A stretch of 64,000 bases of DNA from contig JAHEWK010000005.1 in the NCBI GenBank assembly GCA_020740775.1, positions 2,790,001 through 2,854,000 of the forward strand, written 5' to 3'. Numbering within the stretch: position 1 is the first letter of the stretch; each line of letters begins with the position of its first letter. The position numbers and the translations under genes are program-made. The DNA comes from Ilyonectria destructans (Eukaryota; Ascomycota; Sordariomycetes; Hypocreales; Nectriaceae). The notes under the pieces are model-generated. The model did not search any database and was not told where the DNA came from. It worked only from the letters and a program-made list of their open reading frames with translations. This document shows positions 34,797 through 44,360 of this stretch, piece by piece.

Positions 34797-36517
34797 CTAA
34801 TACATCCACACAATATAGTTATCTAATATGAAAGCCTCATCATAGGCCTCCCCTCTTCCACCGCCAGCCCGACAGAGGCATGGCCGAATCAGAAACCTGA
34901 CGTTCCTCGTGCTCGCTCCCCCACCCGCAATGCTCATCAACTTCCGATCGACCTCAATGTCATGGCGTCCCGTTGCTGGCACGGCAAGACGATACCAAGC
35001 TTCCTGGCCACAGAACAACTCGTCTAGGTCAACCGCCTGACGGACGACACTCTGCAGCTCTCGACGAAACGATGCGAAGCTCAGCTTCGATCGAAAGCGC
35101 TCCATCATACCTTCTAGCTCGTCAGTCACGTCAGCAATCCTTTCTTCGCGGTCCTGCTTTAGGCTGATGCCCGAGACTAGATCTGTTGTTAAAGCTTTCC
35201 ACCGATGGAACAAGGGGGCTTGTTCATCCCAGTCCTTTCGTGGGATGTCTTTGGATAGCTCCCTGCCTATCGCAAATTCATAGTTAGTTTCGCACTCCTG
35301 GGTTGCTGTCCTAGAGGATAAGTCTTACTCAGCTTCGAAAGTTTCACGCTATGCCTCCCTGCCCAGCACATGGCGCCGTTCGTCGCTGAATCCCCAAAAA
35401 CGAGTTTCATGAGGACATTCCAAATCGCCGCCTCTATCAATGCCATGCCACATTTGCTGTCTGCCACCGCTTGTGCATAGTAGGGTGTGAGTTCTTCGAG
35501 GTGGTGCCCCTGCGACTTGGCCCAGCTATTCATCTTGGTCTCCTTTATCCCCTTGAAGTAGTTGCTCACTAGGTTTCGCACATCGTACGACAAAGTCTGC
35601 CAGTCTTTAATAATCTCGGTTTCTGGGCGGTGGAGTGGGGACTGAGTTGGCATCTCGGCAGACTTGCTAGCAGCGTCGGTTACGCGGACGCGGAGGCGGT
35701 CCATGGTTTCGTCCGCGTCTTGCATTTTGATATCATGGTCGGCGCGCTCTTGTTCCAGTGTTGCCTCGGTGGCCCGTAATGTCTCCATGATTTCATCCCT
35801 TTGCGTTTCCAGGTTGGCAACGTCTTTAACTAGCTGATTCACCATACGAACGAGCTCATCTTCCTTCTGCGTCTTGTTTTCAGACTCGATGGAATTTGCG
35901 GCCAGGATTTGGTCATGTGTCAGACCTGGTCCCGTGCTGTGAATTGATTCGACAGCATCGTGCCTGGTTGGATTGATGCCAGTAAGATTTGTTGGCTGGG
36001 CCGGTTTAGGTTCCGGAGAATGCCTTCTTTCCTCAGAGATGGGGATCCCATTGGCAGGCTTTCTAACCGGGACTAGGGACAGGTTCTCTCCCATATTTTC
36101 ACCAGGATATTTAGTCACCTGAGTGCGAGCTTGAGGCAAGTTTGAAAATGACCCTGGAAAGTTTTTCCTGCCGCGTTGAGTAGGGCTTCCGGGCGGTGCC
36201 GATTCACCAGTAGCGGGCCGTTGGCCATCCTTGGTGACACTTTTAGGCGACCTTGGCCACAAACGAGTAAACAGCTGCTTCGGGGATTTAGGAAGGGAAG
36301 TCCGAGGCGATTCCAGTTCAGAGGCAGACATGGTGGTGTTGGATCGGCCCTGCTGGCTTCTAGATCGCCCGTTTCTGTGGTTTCCGGAGTTTCGAGGGTA
36401 ATGGCCTGAATGCGCGCTGCGAGGTCTCTCTGCCGCCAGCGATCGACCGTGAGATGTACTGGGCGGGTAAAGTGTGCCCCCTGTTCTCCTGGTGAGATCG
36501 TACAGAGAGGTGGCCAT
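34797..36517 (-). CDS. Uncharacterised coiled-coil protein
   Basis: Exons 36517-35329 and 35266-34797, joined by a 62-nt intron, give 552 residues. I do not recognise a named domain. Residues 1-210 are Ser/Arg/Pro-rich and probably disordered, with repeated SPK/SPR sites such as LPKSPKQLF and RSPKSV that look like proline-directed phosphorylation sites. A coiled coil spans about 225-300 (EDELVRMVNQLVKDV through MQDADETMDRLRVR). The rest (about 320-552) is a mixed helical domain with conserved-looking patches such as WQTLSYDVRNLVSNYF and CGMALIEAAIWNVLMKLVF, ending in an acidic DEAFILDNYIVWMY. It resembles lineage-restricted ascomycete proteins of unknown role. It lies upstream of the GTPase gene in the same orientation. 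Confidence 0.7.
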
Positions 36518-37420
36518 GTGTCGCAGAGTTTATTCTCACCGGATGGGTGGTGGCGACAAGTTTACGTTAGAAGGTAATTTACACCGAAAAATAGAGAAGG
36601 AAGACAGCGTGGAAGTTTAAGTGAATCGATTCGAACGCTTAGAGATCAAGCAAACGAATGGAAAAAGTATGGAACTGGCCAAGTCCTTTGTTGAATGATA
36701 ACGAGGCTGTGGGAGGTAACTGGCAACGCTTGTTGGGTCGCACCGCAGAAGCCCTGGCTTCAGCCCAGCCGAGGCGGACAATTAGGCAGGCAAGGGTCTG
36801 GGCCACAACTGTGAGGCTGAATGGGTAGGTCAAGGGCGAATGCTGCAGAAGTCCGCAAATGACAATTGGGCGTATGCCGCGAACCACCAGATATCAGGCT
36901 GCGAGTCTAGAACGCCTTGGCTAGTCTGGCCGTGTGACCAGGCTGAGCGCAACGCACCCAACAATTCAACTCAAGCGGCCTTTTTAGGGCGCTTGAAAGA
37001 TTGAATTACTGGGTGCTCAGGCTGAGCAGATAGAGACATGTCAAGCTGGCCGCAACTTTCGGCTGTCTCATGGCAATTGATCTATCGATTGGGGGCGTAA
37101 GCCTTGACACCTGAGTACATGAGGAGCTGAATACGAACCCCGCTAAGTTCATCCACTTCAATTCTGACGGCATATGCGGGTCAAAGGGCACCTGTCATTG
37201 ATTGCCTCATCCAATCTCGAATTTTGAGCTGAGGGGCAACTTAGTCTACACCTTGCACTTCGCCTCGTATTAGCTGCATAAATTCAAAATCAGGCTGCGT
37301 TGCGGGCTATGGCTTTGGGTGCCTCTATTCGTAAATTTTTACACTACCAAATCTAACAAAACTACCAACTGAGAAAACGCCAGGAAATCTGCCCCAATGC
37401 AACTAATCAGAATCGAGACA
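36518..37420. other. Intergenic region between the coiled-coil and GTPase genes
   Basis: About 900 bp with only short frames. The left part is the coiled-coil gene's promoter and the right part the GTPase 3' end. Nothing else is seen. Confidence 0.45.
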
Positions 37421-38462
37421 TCACCCCCCAAGCCCCAACTGGACCACAAACACGGTCAAGTTCACAACTGCCGCTAGAATCGCCGCCGCGCCCCCAATTG
37501 CCGCTCTGTTGCTGCTTGTCATGGCCTGCTTGATGCGGTCTCGGATGGACGAACCCGGACGAACCCTCATTTGATTTACAGATTCGTCCATCTGGTGCAA
37601 GATCTTTTCTACGTGCGACTTTTCTTTACGCAGATGCTGAATCAGGTCCTTGTCCCTCGGCTCTGCCTCCATCGCCCGCTGTAGACGGGACTCGAGGTCG
37701 GCCGCTTTGAGCCGATACGCCTCGCCGTCGTCTTGCAATCGACGCAACAGGTCCGAACCCACAGATGTGGCCAGCACGGTCCGGTCCTCGTCGATAATCT
37801 CCCTCTGCACGTCGAGGACCACGCTGTCCATGCCCGCGAGCTGGAAGACGAGGGCGTACGCCGAGTCGGAGGTGCCATCGAACTGGGCCGCGTACGAACC
37901 CTTGTCCTCCATGGGCGCCCAGTAGCGGTCAAGGAGCTCTTGTTCGCGTCGGAGTGCCATGCCACGATCCTCATCCCTCAACTGATTCCACATGGTCGTG
38001 ACGAGAATGAGATTCTCGAGAGCATGGTCTCCAATGAGCGATTCGAGGAGCCGAAGGTACATCATTGATGACCCTGTCATGCGGTTTTCCGTGATCTTGT
38101 GCAAGTAGAGGACCCCTCGTAGGGGCACACCCAGCGCGTGTTGGGCTGCCAAAAACTCGGCAATCTCGGTCAAGACCTCCCCCTGCGGTCGTGTTGTATC
38201 GTCGAAGCCCGGCGTGTCGACGACGGTGATGCTGCGCTTCTCTTCATCGTCGAGGAAGATCTGAACAGCATTACACTGCGCAGTTTCTGTAGGATCCTGT
38301 GAGCTTGTGCTTTGCCAATCCGGGGCGGAACGTACCTGAATGCAGAGAATGACCCTCTGTTGCACTGTGACTCTTGAGCTGGTTCAAAAAATAGCTTTTC
38401 CCAGCTCCAGTCACCCCCAGCACAAGTATGATACCCTCGCTTGAGAAGTCGTAGTCCTCCAT
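37421..38462 (-). CDS. P-loop GTPase with C-terminal membrane tail
   Basis: Exons 38462-38336 and 38286-37421 give 330 residues; the 49-nt intron ends at the CTACAG acceptor that keeps the frame (Ser42-Glu43). G1 is GVTGAGKS at 16-23 and G3 is DTPGFDD at 66-72. The TTMWNQL stretch sits where G4 normally is and lacks a classical NKxD, as in many fungal AIG1/GIMAP-like or 'G-domain' proteins. A coiled coil (about 230-280, ADLESRLQRAMEAEP through EKILHQMDESV) is followed by a C-terminal hydrophobic segment (AAIGGAAAILAAVVNL and on), suggesting tail anchoring in a membrane. Related GTPases are numerous in moulds, and some occur near self/non-self recognition genes. It is divergently placed to the Hsp70-like gene, 511 bp apart. 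The start at 38462 is chosen because the upstream extension shows no family features. Confidence 0.8.
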
Positions 38463-38973
38463 GATGCGCCTAAGCTCGAGGGAAAAGATGGGCAAAGGAT
38501 CGGAAAACTGGTGGTGGTGGGATGGATTATGGTTGATCAGCAATACCTGGGGGTTTCCTCGGAAGGCAACCAATCCAAGGCAATAGGCTGCACACAATAC
38601 ATAAACCTCCTGCGTCATAAAGAGTTCGGATGAACCTGCACCAGCGGGCGGCAGCCAATGCGCCACACCGGAACGAGCCTTGCGGCGATGCCGAGTCGTC
38701 TCGTGCATCATATCACACCCTCAAAATGCCTTGTTGCCTCGTTTAGACGCACTCTAGTCAATAGCGTGGTTGGGCTGCACTTGGCCATCCCACCGCTAAT
38801 TTGTCTCAGCCTCAAGTTAGGCTGAGGCTGCCGGAGCCTGGTTGCCTCTGGGCCTGCTGCCTTTGTGATAACCCTCTTCGCTTTTATTCCAGGCCAGCAA
38901 TCCATCCTGAAGCCCTTTTCATTCAAGCAAGACCATTGCAATTTTAATCTGTTGACTCTGTTGTCCCTTGGAG
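38463..38973. promoter_or_regulatory. Divergent promoter between the GTPase and Hsp70-like genes
   Basis: 511 bp between two start codons facing away from each other. An imperfect repeat rich in CCTCAG/CTGAGGC (about 38805-38835) is the only local feature noted. Confidence 0.4.
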
Positions 38974-41282
38974 ATGTATTCGTTGCCCGATCGCTCCGTC
39001 TCTGGAACACCTAGGGTGGGCAACTCTTCCGGAAAATTCATTGCCATTGCCATCGACTTCGGGACTACGTGAGTATTCCCTCATTCAATTTCATTTCCCT
39101 CGAGCCCATTATCTGACCATGGTTACCCTCCAGTTTCTCCGGTGTTTCGTGGGCCTTTTCGGAGCAACCCGACACCATCCACGAAATTTCAGAATGGCCT
39201 GCGGCATACCACAACAACTGCAATGAGGTGCAGGTACCGACACAGTACGACATCCAGTCACAGAAATGGGGTTACGAGGTCACGCCAGATATGGCCCCGA
39301 TGAAGTGGTTTAAGCTGCTGCTGTTGAACGACGACGACATATCCAGAGATGAGATTCGCCAATCCAAGCCCATGCAAGAGGCTCGTAATCAGCTGCTTCT
39401 TCCTAATGCTCCAACAGCTACCGAAGTGGTTGGCCTCTATCTCAAGAAGCTCTGGGATCACACCTATAACATATTAAAGGCGAAGCTAGAGATTGATAAT
39501 CTACCCCTACGAGTCGCCATCACTATCCCTGCTATCTGGCCGCCTTACGCCCAAAAGGCCATGAGGGAGGCAGCAAAGATTGCCGGCATCACCGCAAAGA
39601 GAGATATTGGCGCCACCACGTTAGATCTTGTCCAGGAGCCGGAAGCTGCGGGATTATCGATTCTCTTTGAACGTAGCAATTTGCCTGAAATACAGGTGAG
39701 AACCACATCCTCCCCCTAAAAGAAAAGATGGAACATACTAATTCTGGCCCCAGGAAGGTGAATCGTTCGTCGTGTGCGACGCTGGAGGTGGCACTGTTGT
39801 ATGGGCTCCCTTTCCACGATCCCTCAAATTAAAGATATGTCTCTGACCCAATACCAGGATGTTATCAGCTACACAGTCATTTCATATCGTCCTTTTCATA
39901 TCAAAGAATGCGTCAAGGGGGACGGTGAGTGGCCTACACCATGCGCTTGTAGTATTCAAGTCTCTAACACATGCAGGAAAACTATCTGGTGCGGTTCGGA
40001 TCGACGAAGCCTTCGAAAACCATCTCAAGGGGAAAACAAAGCTGAGATTCAAATCACTCAATCAAGCCGAATACAATACTTTCGTCATGGAAGACTGGGA
40101 GAGAGGCGCTAAAAGGAGTTTCTCAAACGAGAAACAATCGCGACAATTTTTCCTCCGGCCGCCCAGCAAAGCGTATAAGAAAATGGATCTATGGCGGGGC
40201 AAGGATACCTTCTCAATCAGCAGGTCAGTGAACACATCAACCCAGGCCGTATTATCAACCCGGCAAACGAACTCCTGCTAACACACTGAGTAGTGAAGAG
40301 ATGAAGGCTTTCTTCAGCAGGTCCCTCACCGGTATCCGTAGTCTAGTCAACGATCAGTATAAACAAGTAGAAATGGTCACGGGCAAGCCACCCAAGGTAT
40401 GTCATATAAACTCACCGCTATGCGCCTATTCTCATCAAAGATTAGAAAATTCTCCTTGTCGGAGGTTTGGGAAGTTCTCTCTACATCCATGGCGTGTTGA
40501 ACGATCAATTCAAGGGAATTGTCCTCAGACCCCTTCGTGGGTGAGTAGCCTTCTCTGATCCCTCCATTCTACTACGGGCCGCTGTTCATCTACGACAATG
40601 CTATGCAAAGACTAACTTAAAAACTCAAGATGGTCGGCTGTTGCCCACGGAGCCGTAATCCGCCTTCTTCGCGACAAGATGGCATCGCAATCGCAATCGC
40701 ATCTCTCAGCCAAACAGCGCAAAGTCTTGGCTAGCTTGCCGGACGTGACGGCGCGGAAGTCGAGGTTCAGCTACGGAATCGTGGCAAGTTTCCCCACCAG
40801 TGAGCTCAGTGACTTTGATCCTGCCCACGACAATAAGGGGCGCGATCCCGACGGAGTCATGGTTACGCGACGGATGCAGTGGTATCTGAGAAAGGCATGT
40901 CATCACTCCTTACACACATACCAAGCTAGTGTTTTAACATGAGTTTCAGGGTGATGAAGTAAGCAAAAGATCTCCTCTTTTGATTGAATATCACAAATTC
41001 GCCAAGGACAACGCACCAGCGAAGTGCACTTTCGATATCAAGTATAGTTCGTCCGATTTCCCGCCCAAGCGGCTTGACTCAACAGTGAACGATCTGTGCC
41101 GCATTGAAAGCGACTGGGACAAACCGTTTTGGGAGTGGTCACCCGCGGGTGATGCGTCGCGAGGGTGGAGGCGATATGATGATCTAGCGTTGGCTATGGG
41201 GTTTGAAGGAGAGCCCAAGTGGAAAGTTCGAGTGGGGTCAAATCAGACAGAGCACGATGTCCAAGTCGAGTACATAGGGTAA
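38974..41282 (+). CDS. HSPA12-like Hsp70-family ATPase
   Basis: Nine exons (38974-39068, 39134-39695, 39754-39798, 39858-39924, 39977-40223, 40294-40396, 40446-40540, 40630-40894, 40950-41282) give 603 residues. The actin/Hsp70 ATPase fold is clear: phosphate-1 AIDFGTTFSGVSWAF (Asp28), phosphate-2 VVCDAGGGTVDVISY (Asp228), and the adenosine motif ILLVGGLGSSLYIHGVL. The substrate-binding domain of chaperone Hsp70s is absent, and the last 110 residues form a divergent C-terminal region, as in HSPA12-type proteins that are expanded in ascomycetes and mostly uncharacterised. The eighth intron (40895-40949) must use a GC donor (AAG|GCATGT); the nearby GT at 40899 leads to a stop with every acceptor I could test. 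With eight introns it is the most intron-dense gene here. It diverges from the GTPase gene. Confidence 0.85.
40895..40949 (+). other. GC-AG intron in the Hsp70-like gene
   Basis: A 55-nt intron with donor GCATGT and acceptor TTTCAG. It joins WYLRK to GDEVSKRSP, which fits the W-x-x-KKG pattern of the family. GT-donor alternatives run into stop codons. Confidence 0.7.
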
Positions 41283-41762
41283 TTGAACAAGCAAGTATAA
41301 TGACAATAATCCAAGCTACTGCAAAGAGCATGCGGATTGTACACCTCTCGAAAATAAACTAAATACAGAATGAGCAAAACTTTAGATGTTTAATCCAGTT
41401 TATGAGTACCATATTAAACTCAATCGCGGTTATGCTACCTTGGCCGTAACTGATGATTCGCTTGACCGAGCAAAATAGAGATCTCCTCCATGTAGACAGC
41501 TATTATGTATGGCATATACCTCATGTTGCGATGTCGTAGAAAGCTTGTCCAAAGACCTCATCTTGTCGAAGCGATTCGGATTTGTACCGCTATGTCTCAC
41601 CTCCGTAGAGATCCATGGCGGCGGACGAGAATAATTGTGGATGTTGAGGTTGGGTCCGTGCGTGCCACAGTTCAGCAAGCGTCCGGATGCTGAGGGCAAA
41701 AATATTGCTGCGGCGATAAAAATACAACGTCCTCAAGCGCGCAGTCCGTCAATACTTTAAAC
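41283..41762. other. Intergenic region 3' of the Hsp70-like gene
   Basis: AT-richer spacer. A minus-strand frame of 89 codons (41430-41699) has no family resemblance and is not called. Confidence 0.4.
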
Positions 41763-41767
41763 AAAAA
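41763..41767 (-). terminator. Pol III terminator of the upstream-split tRNA-Gln gene
   Basis: Five T in the non-template strand, a few bases after the tRNA 3' end at 41772. Confidence 0.7.
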
Positions 41768-41805
41768 TAGAGGTCCTAGCCAGGTTCGAACTGGCGTCTT
41801 CGGAA

Positions 41806-41823
41806 AGCAGATTTTAATGTTAA
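41806..41823 (-). other. Canonical tRNA intron (18 nt) between positions 37 and 38
   Basis: Placed by analogy with the neighbouring copy's 13-nt intron. It begins TTAA as that one does. It would be removed by the tRNA splicing endonuclease. Confidence 0.7.
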
Positions 41824-41827
41824 TCAA

Positions 41828-41877
41828 CTGTATTGGGTTAGTTTGGAACTTGCAAGGCATAAGAGAGGGCGACATAC
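41828..41877 (-). other. 50-nt spliceosomal-type intron inside a tRNA anticodon loop
   Basis: On the minus strand it starts GTATGT, has CTAAC twelve to thirteen bases before the end, and ends ATACAG. Length and signals match the mRNA introns of this window. The boundaries are unique: shifting either way changes the bases left behind. Excision restores GGATT-TTGATTA, matching AGATT-TTGATTA of the other copy. Confidence 0.75.
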
Positions 41878-41980
41878 AATCCGACGTCCTGACCACTAGA
41901 CTATAGGACCGGTGGATGTTCCGACGTCTTGTTAACAGAAGTTAGGAGCGTGCCAGGGATAGCCTGTTAGAAATATAAAG

Positions 41981-41996
41981 AAAAAAAAGGAAAAAA
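41981..41996 (-). terminator. Pol III terminator of the second tRNA-Gln gene
   Basis: Two T runs in the non-template strand, six (41991-41996) and eight (41981-41988) bases long, directly after the tRNA 3' end at 42001. Confidence 0.8.
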
Positions 41997-42000
41997 GAGA

Positions 42001-42084
42001 GGTCCTAGCCAGGTTCGAACTGGCGACTTCAGAAGAACGATGATTAATCAAAATCTGACGTCCTGACCACTAGACTATAGGACC
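42001..42084 (-). tRNA. tRNA-Gln(UUG) gene
   Basis: An 84-nt gene whose arms are nearly identical to those of the copy at 41772-41910. The anticodon stem is TCAGA/TCTGA, the loop TTTTGAT with anticodon TTG, and a 13-nt intron (42035-42047) follows position 37. The mature RNA would be 71 nt before CCA addition. The 5' half GGTCCTATAGTCTAGTGG resembles fungal glutamine tRNAs, which agrees with the anticodon. It is transcribed in the same direction as the other copy, 90 bp upstream of it. Confidence 0.9.
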
Positions 42085-42153
42085 CATGTGGTTCGATGCG
42101 ATCAATTGCCACTTTTTCAATACATATACGAAAAACTCTGCGTCCGAGTAAGA

Positions 42154-42378
42154 TCACCCCACAAGATAGACTTCATTGGCACAAATCTTGGGGTTCTGTT
42201 GGTAAATCTGGAACAAAAGTAGAACGGCCCCAACATCAGTACACAAGTTGTCTCCCCCATCGGTGGTTGCGAGGTCAAACGAGTCGTCATCAAGATACCC
42301 GAAATCGAGAGATGGAATGGGAAGCTCCAAATCCGCCGCTAGATCAGATACATCGCGCCACACATAGTCTTCGTCCAT
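42154..42378 (-). CDS. Small acidic hypothetical protein
   Basis: A 74-residue frame, very acidic at its N-terminus (MDEDYVWRDVSDLAADLELP, then LDFGYLDDDSFDL), ending QNPKICANEVYLVG. I do not recognise it. The composition is protein-like, unlike the low-complexity frames elsewhere, but there is no homology I can cite and no signal or membrane segment. It may be a relic of a longer gene. It sits between the tRNA pair and the ornithine aminotransferase pseudogene. Confidence 0.25.
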   Translation of the reverse strand: MDEDYVWRDVSDLAADLELPIPSLDFGYLDDDSFDLATTDGGDNLCTDVGAVLLLFQIYQQNPKICANEVYLVG

Positions 42379-42924
42379 ATGCCCCCATTCTCCATGTATC
42401 CTTCACAAATGGCGAACCTACGTACGTCTATGTACCTCTCCTACGTCATAATGTTGATAAGTTTTCTTCTTGTGCTTCCTAGCCCAGGTTCCGCCTGGAG
42501 CCACTGTTATTACTCCGTTGTCTGTATTTCTCCATCCCGGCGGTATATTTTACATATCCACCCTTATCATCCGTGCCGTTGGTGTCCCCACGTGTTTTAT
42601 TTTAGTCTCTGGTCAACCTCGAGACGAGCTTGTCTGAGCTAGCTCGCCCCAGTTTGCCTCGTTGCAGGGATTACACCATGTCTCCGTACGAAGCCGCCGT
42701 TGCCGTTCTGAATGCATCGGCTGTGCCATGTTATCATCGAGGTGCTTTCATCATTATGGCGCAATACATTTGCGTCTTAGAGTCTGTATTTTCCCTTTGG
42801 CCCACGCTTTTTTTATTTTCACCATTAAACAATTGCGGGTCATCAACTTCTTTCACTGCAGTAATTGTTTACTCCAGTCCCTACAACAAGAGTGGTAATC
42901 TCACTTACAACAATCACCGTCGCT
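42379..42924. other. Region upstream of the ornithine aminotransferase pseudogene
   Basis: Presumably the copied promoter of the aminotransferase. Short frames only. Confidence 0.35.
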
Positions 42925-44360
42925 ATGGCCCCTCACGTTGATACTAACGAGTTTCCTCCAAATACCATGCGTCTTCTACTGAGAAGGCTATTGCCGTCGA
43001 GAATCAATTTGCTGCCCACAACTATCACCCTTTACCCGTCGTTTTGCTCGCGCTGAGAGAGTCAACGTTCGGGACCCCGAGGGTCGTCAATACCTCGACT
43101 TTCTCTCAGCCTACAGTGCCGTCAACCAGAGTCACTGCCACCCCAAGCTCGTCAAGGCCTTAGTTGACCAGGCCAGTCGCCTTGCTCTCAGCTCCCGTGC
43201 TTTCTATAACGATGTCTTCCCTAAGTGGGCAGAGAAGGTCAACTAGGTCTTTGGTTATGAGATGGTCCTCCCGATGAATACGGGGGCAGAGGCCGTCGAG
43301 ACCGCTATTAAGGTTGCTCGTAAGTGGGCGTACAAGGTCAAAGGCGTTCTATAGGATAAGGCACTTATCTTCTCGGTTGCCGATAACTTCCATGGCCGAA
43401 CGGTATATTCTCAGTCTAGGTCCTGTTTATTCTTGCGCGTTTCTTGCTGACATTAAGACACCCAGAAGGCTGCCATTGCCCTGTCGACCGACACCGATTC
43501 CAAGGACAACTACGGACCTTACTTACCGAACCTTGGTGCCATTAGCCCCTCGACTGACAAGGCCATCCGATACAACAACATCGCCGATCTTGAGGAGGTG
43601 CTGGAGGCTCACGGCGAGGAGACCGCTGCCTTTATTTGCGAGCCCATCCAGGGCGAGGCTGGAGTTGTCGTACCCGATCAGGACTACCTTCCCCAAATCT
43701 AGGCCCTCTGCAAGAAGCATAAGGTACAATTTATTTGTGACGAGATCCAGACTGGCATCGGCCGAACTGGACGCATGGGTTGTTCCCAGTGGGCCAACAT
43801 CAAGCCCGATATCGTCACTCTCGGCAAGGCTATCTCTGGAGGTCTGTATCCCGTTAGCTGTGTTCTTAGCAGCAAGGAGATCATGTTGGTTGTTGAGCCT
43901 GGCACCCACGGTTCGACCTATGGTGGTAACCCCTTGGGATGTGCCGTCTCTATCCGTGCCCTGGAGGTTATGGAATAAGAAGACTTGACAGCGAAGGCCC
44001 AGCGATTGGGCCATGCGTTCCGAGAGGGTATCAAGGCTCTCAGCAGTCTTATTATCAAGACTGTTCGAGGAAAGGGTCTACTGAATGCCACAGTTATCAA
44101 CGAGTCCGCCGCGAATGGGCGAACGGCTTGGGACTTGTGCCTACTCCTCAAGAGCAAGGGTCTAATGGCAGGTGGCCTTGATTAACGTACATGTTGACGA
44201 GGTGCTAATAGTTCATCCACAGGCCAAGCCCACTCACGGAGACATCATCCGATTCGCTCCTCCGTTGGTCATCTCGGAGGCTGAGCTGCAAAATGGCCTC
44301 AGCATAATTGCCGAGGCGATCAAGGAGCTGCCAATTGTTCAGAAGGCTGAGAGTCACTAA
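42925..44360 (+). pseudogene. Ornithine aminotransferase pseudogene with CpA-to-TpA stops
   Basis: Nearly the whole of a fungal ornithine delta-aminotransferase can be read, including the PLP-lysine region [18 protein letters not shown] and the end [13 protein letters not shown]. It is broken by a frame change before 42975, a one-base loss near 43044, and four stops in the remaining frame at 43244, 43352, 43700 and 43976. Three are TAG and one TAA, each where the family would have Gln or a similar codon, so CAG/CAA changed to TAG/TAA explains them. Normal introns remain: 43403-43465 (GT-AG) and 44168-44222, which reads best with a GC donor (GCAGGT). The enzyme normally converts ornithine and 2-oxoglutarate to glutamate semialdehyde in arginine breakdown. 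This looks like a duplicate hit lightly by repeat-induced point mutation; an intact copy should lie elsewhere. Confidence 0.85.

Larger units (their letters stand above)
41772..41910 (-). tRNA. tRNA-Gln(UUG) gene with a nested spliceosomal-type intron
   Basis: The 139-nt gene has complete tRNA arms. Acceptor GGTCCTA pairs with TAGGACC, the D-arm is GTCT/GGAC, the T-arm is GCCAG-TTCGAAC-CTGGC, and the B box is GTTCGAACC. The anticodon stem is TCGGA/TCCGA. Between them lie 74 nt instead of a 7-nt loop. They resolve into TT, a 50-nt segment (41828-41877) with all marks of an mRNA intron, TTGA, an 18-nt ordinary tRNA intron (41806-41823, after position 37), and T38. Removing both leaves loop TTTTGAT with anticodon TTG, identical to the copy at 42001. 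The stem differs from that copy by a paired change (A:T to G:C at 29:41), so pairing is kept. A simple scan would instead see GTA (Tyr) and one long intron, with U at position 37, which is implausible. A split, inactive gene is the alternative. Confidence 0.8.

Noticed and set aside
41772..41910. tRNA-Tyr(GUA) with one long intron
   Set aside because: The body is the same as the glutamine copy, and U at position 37 is not credible. The nested-intron reading explains every base.
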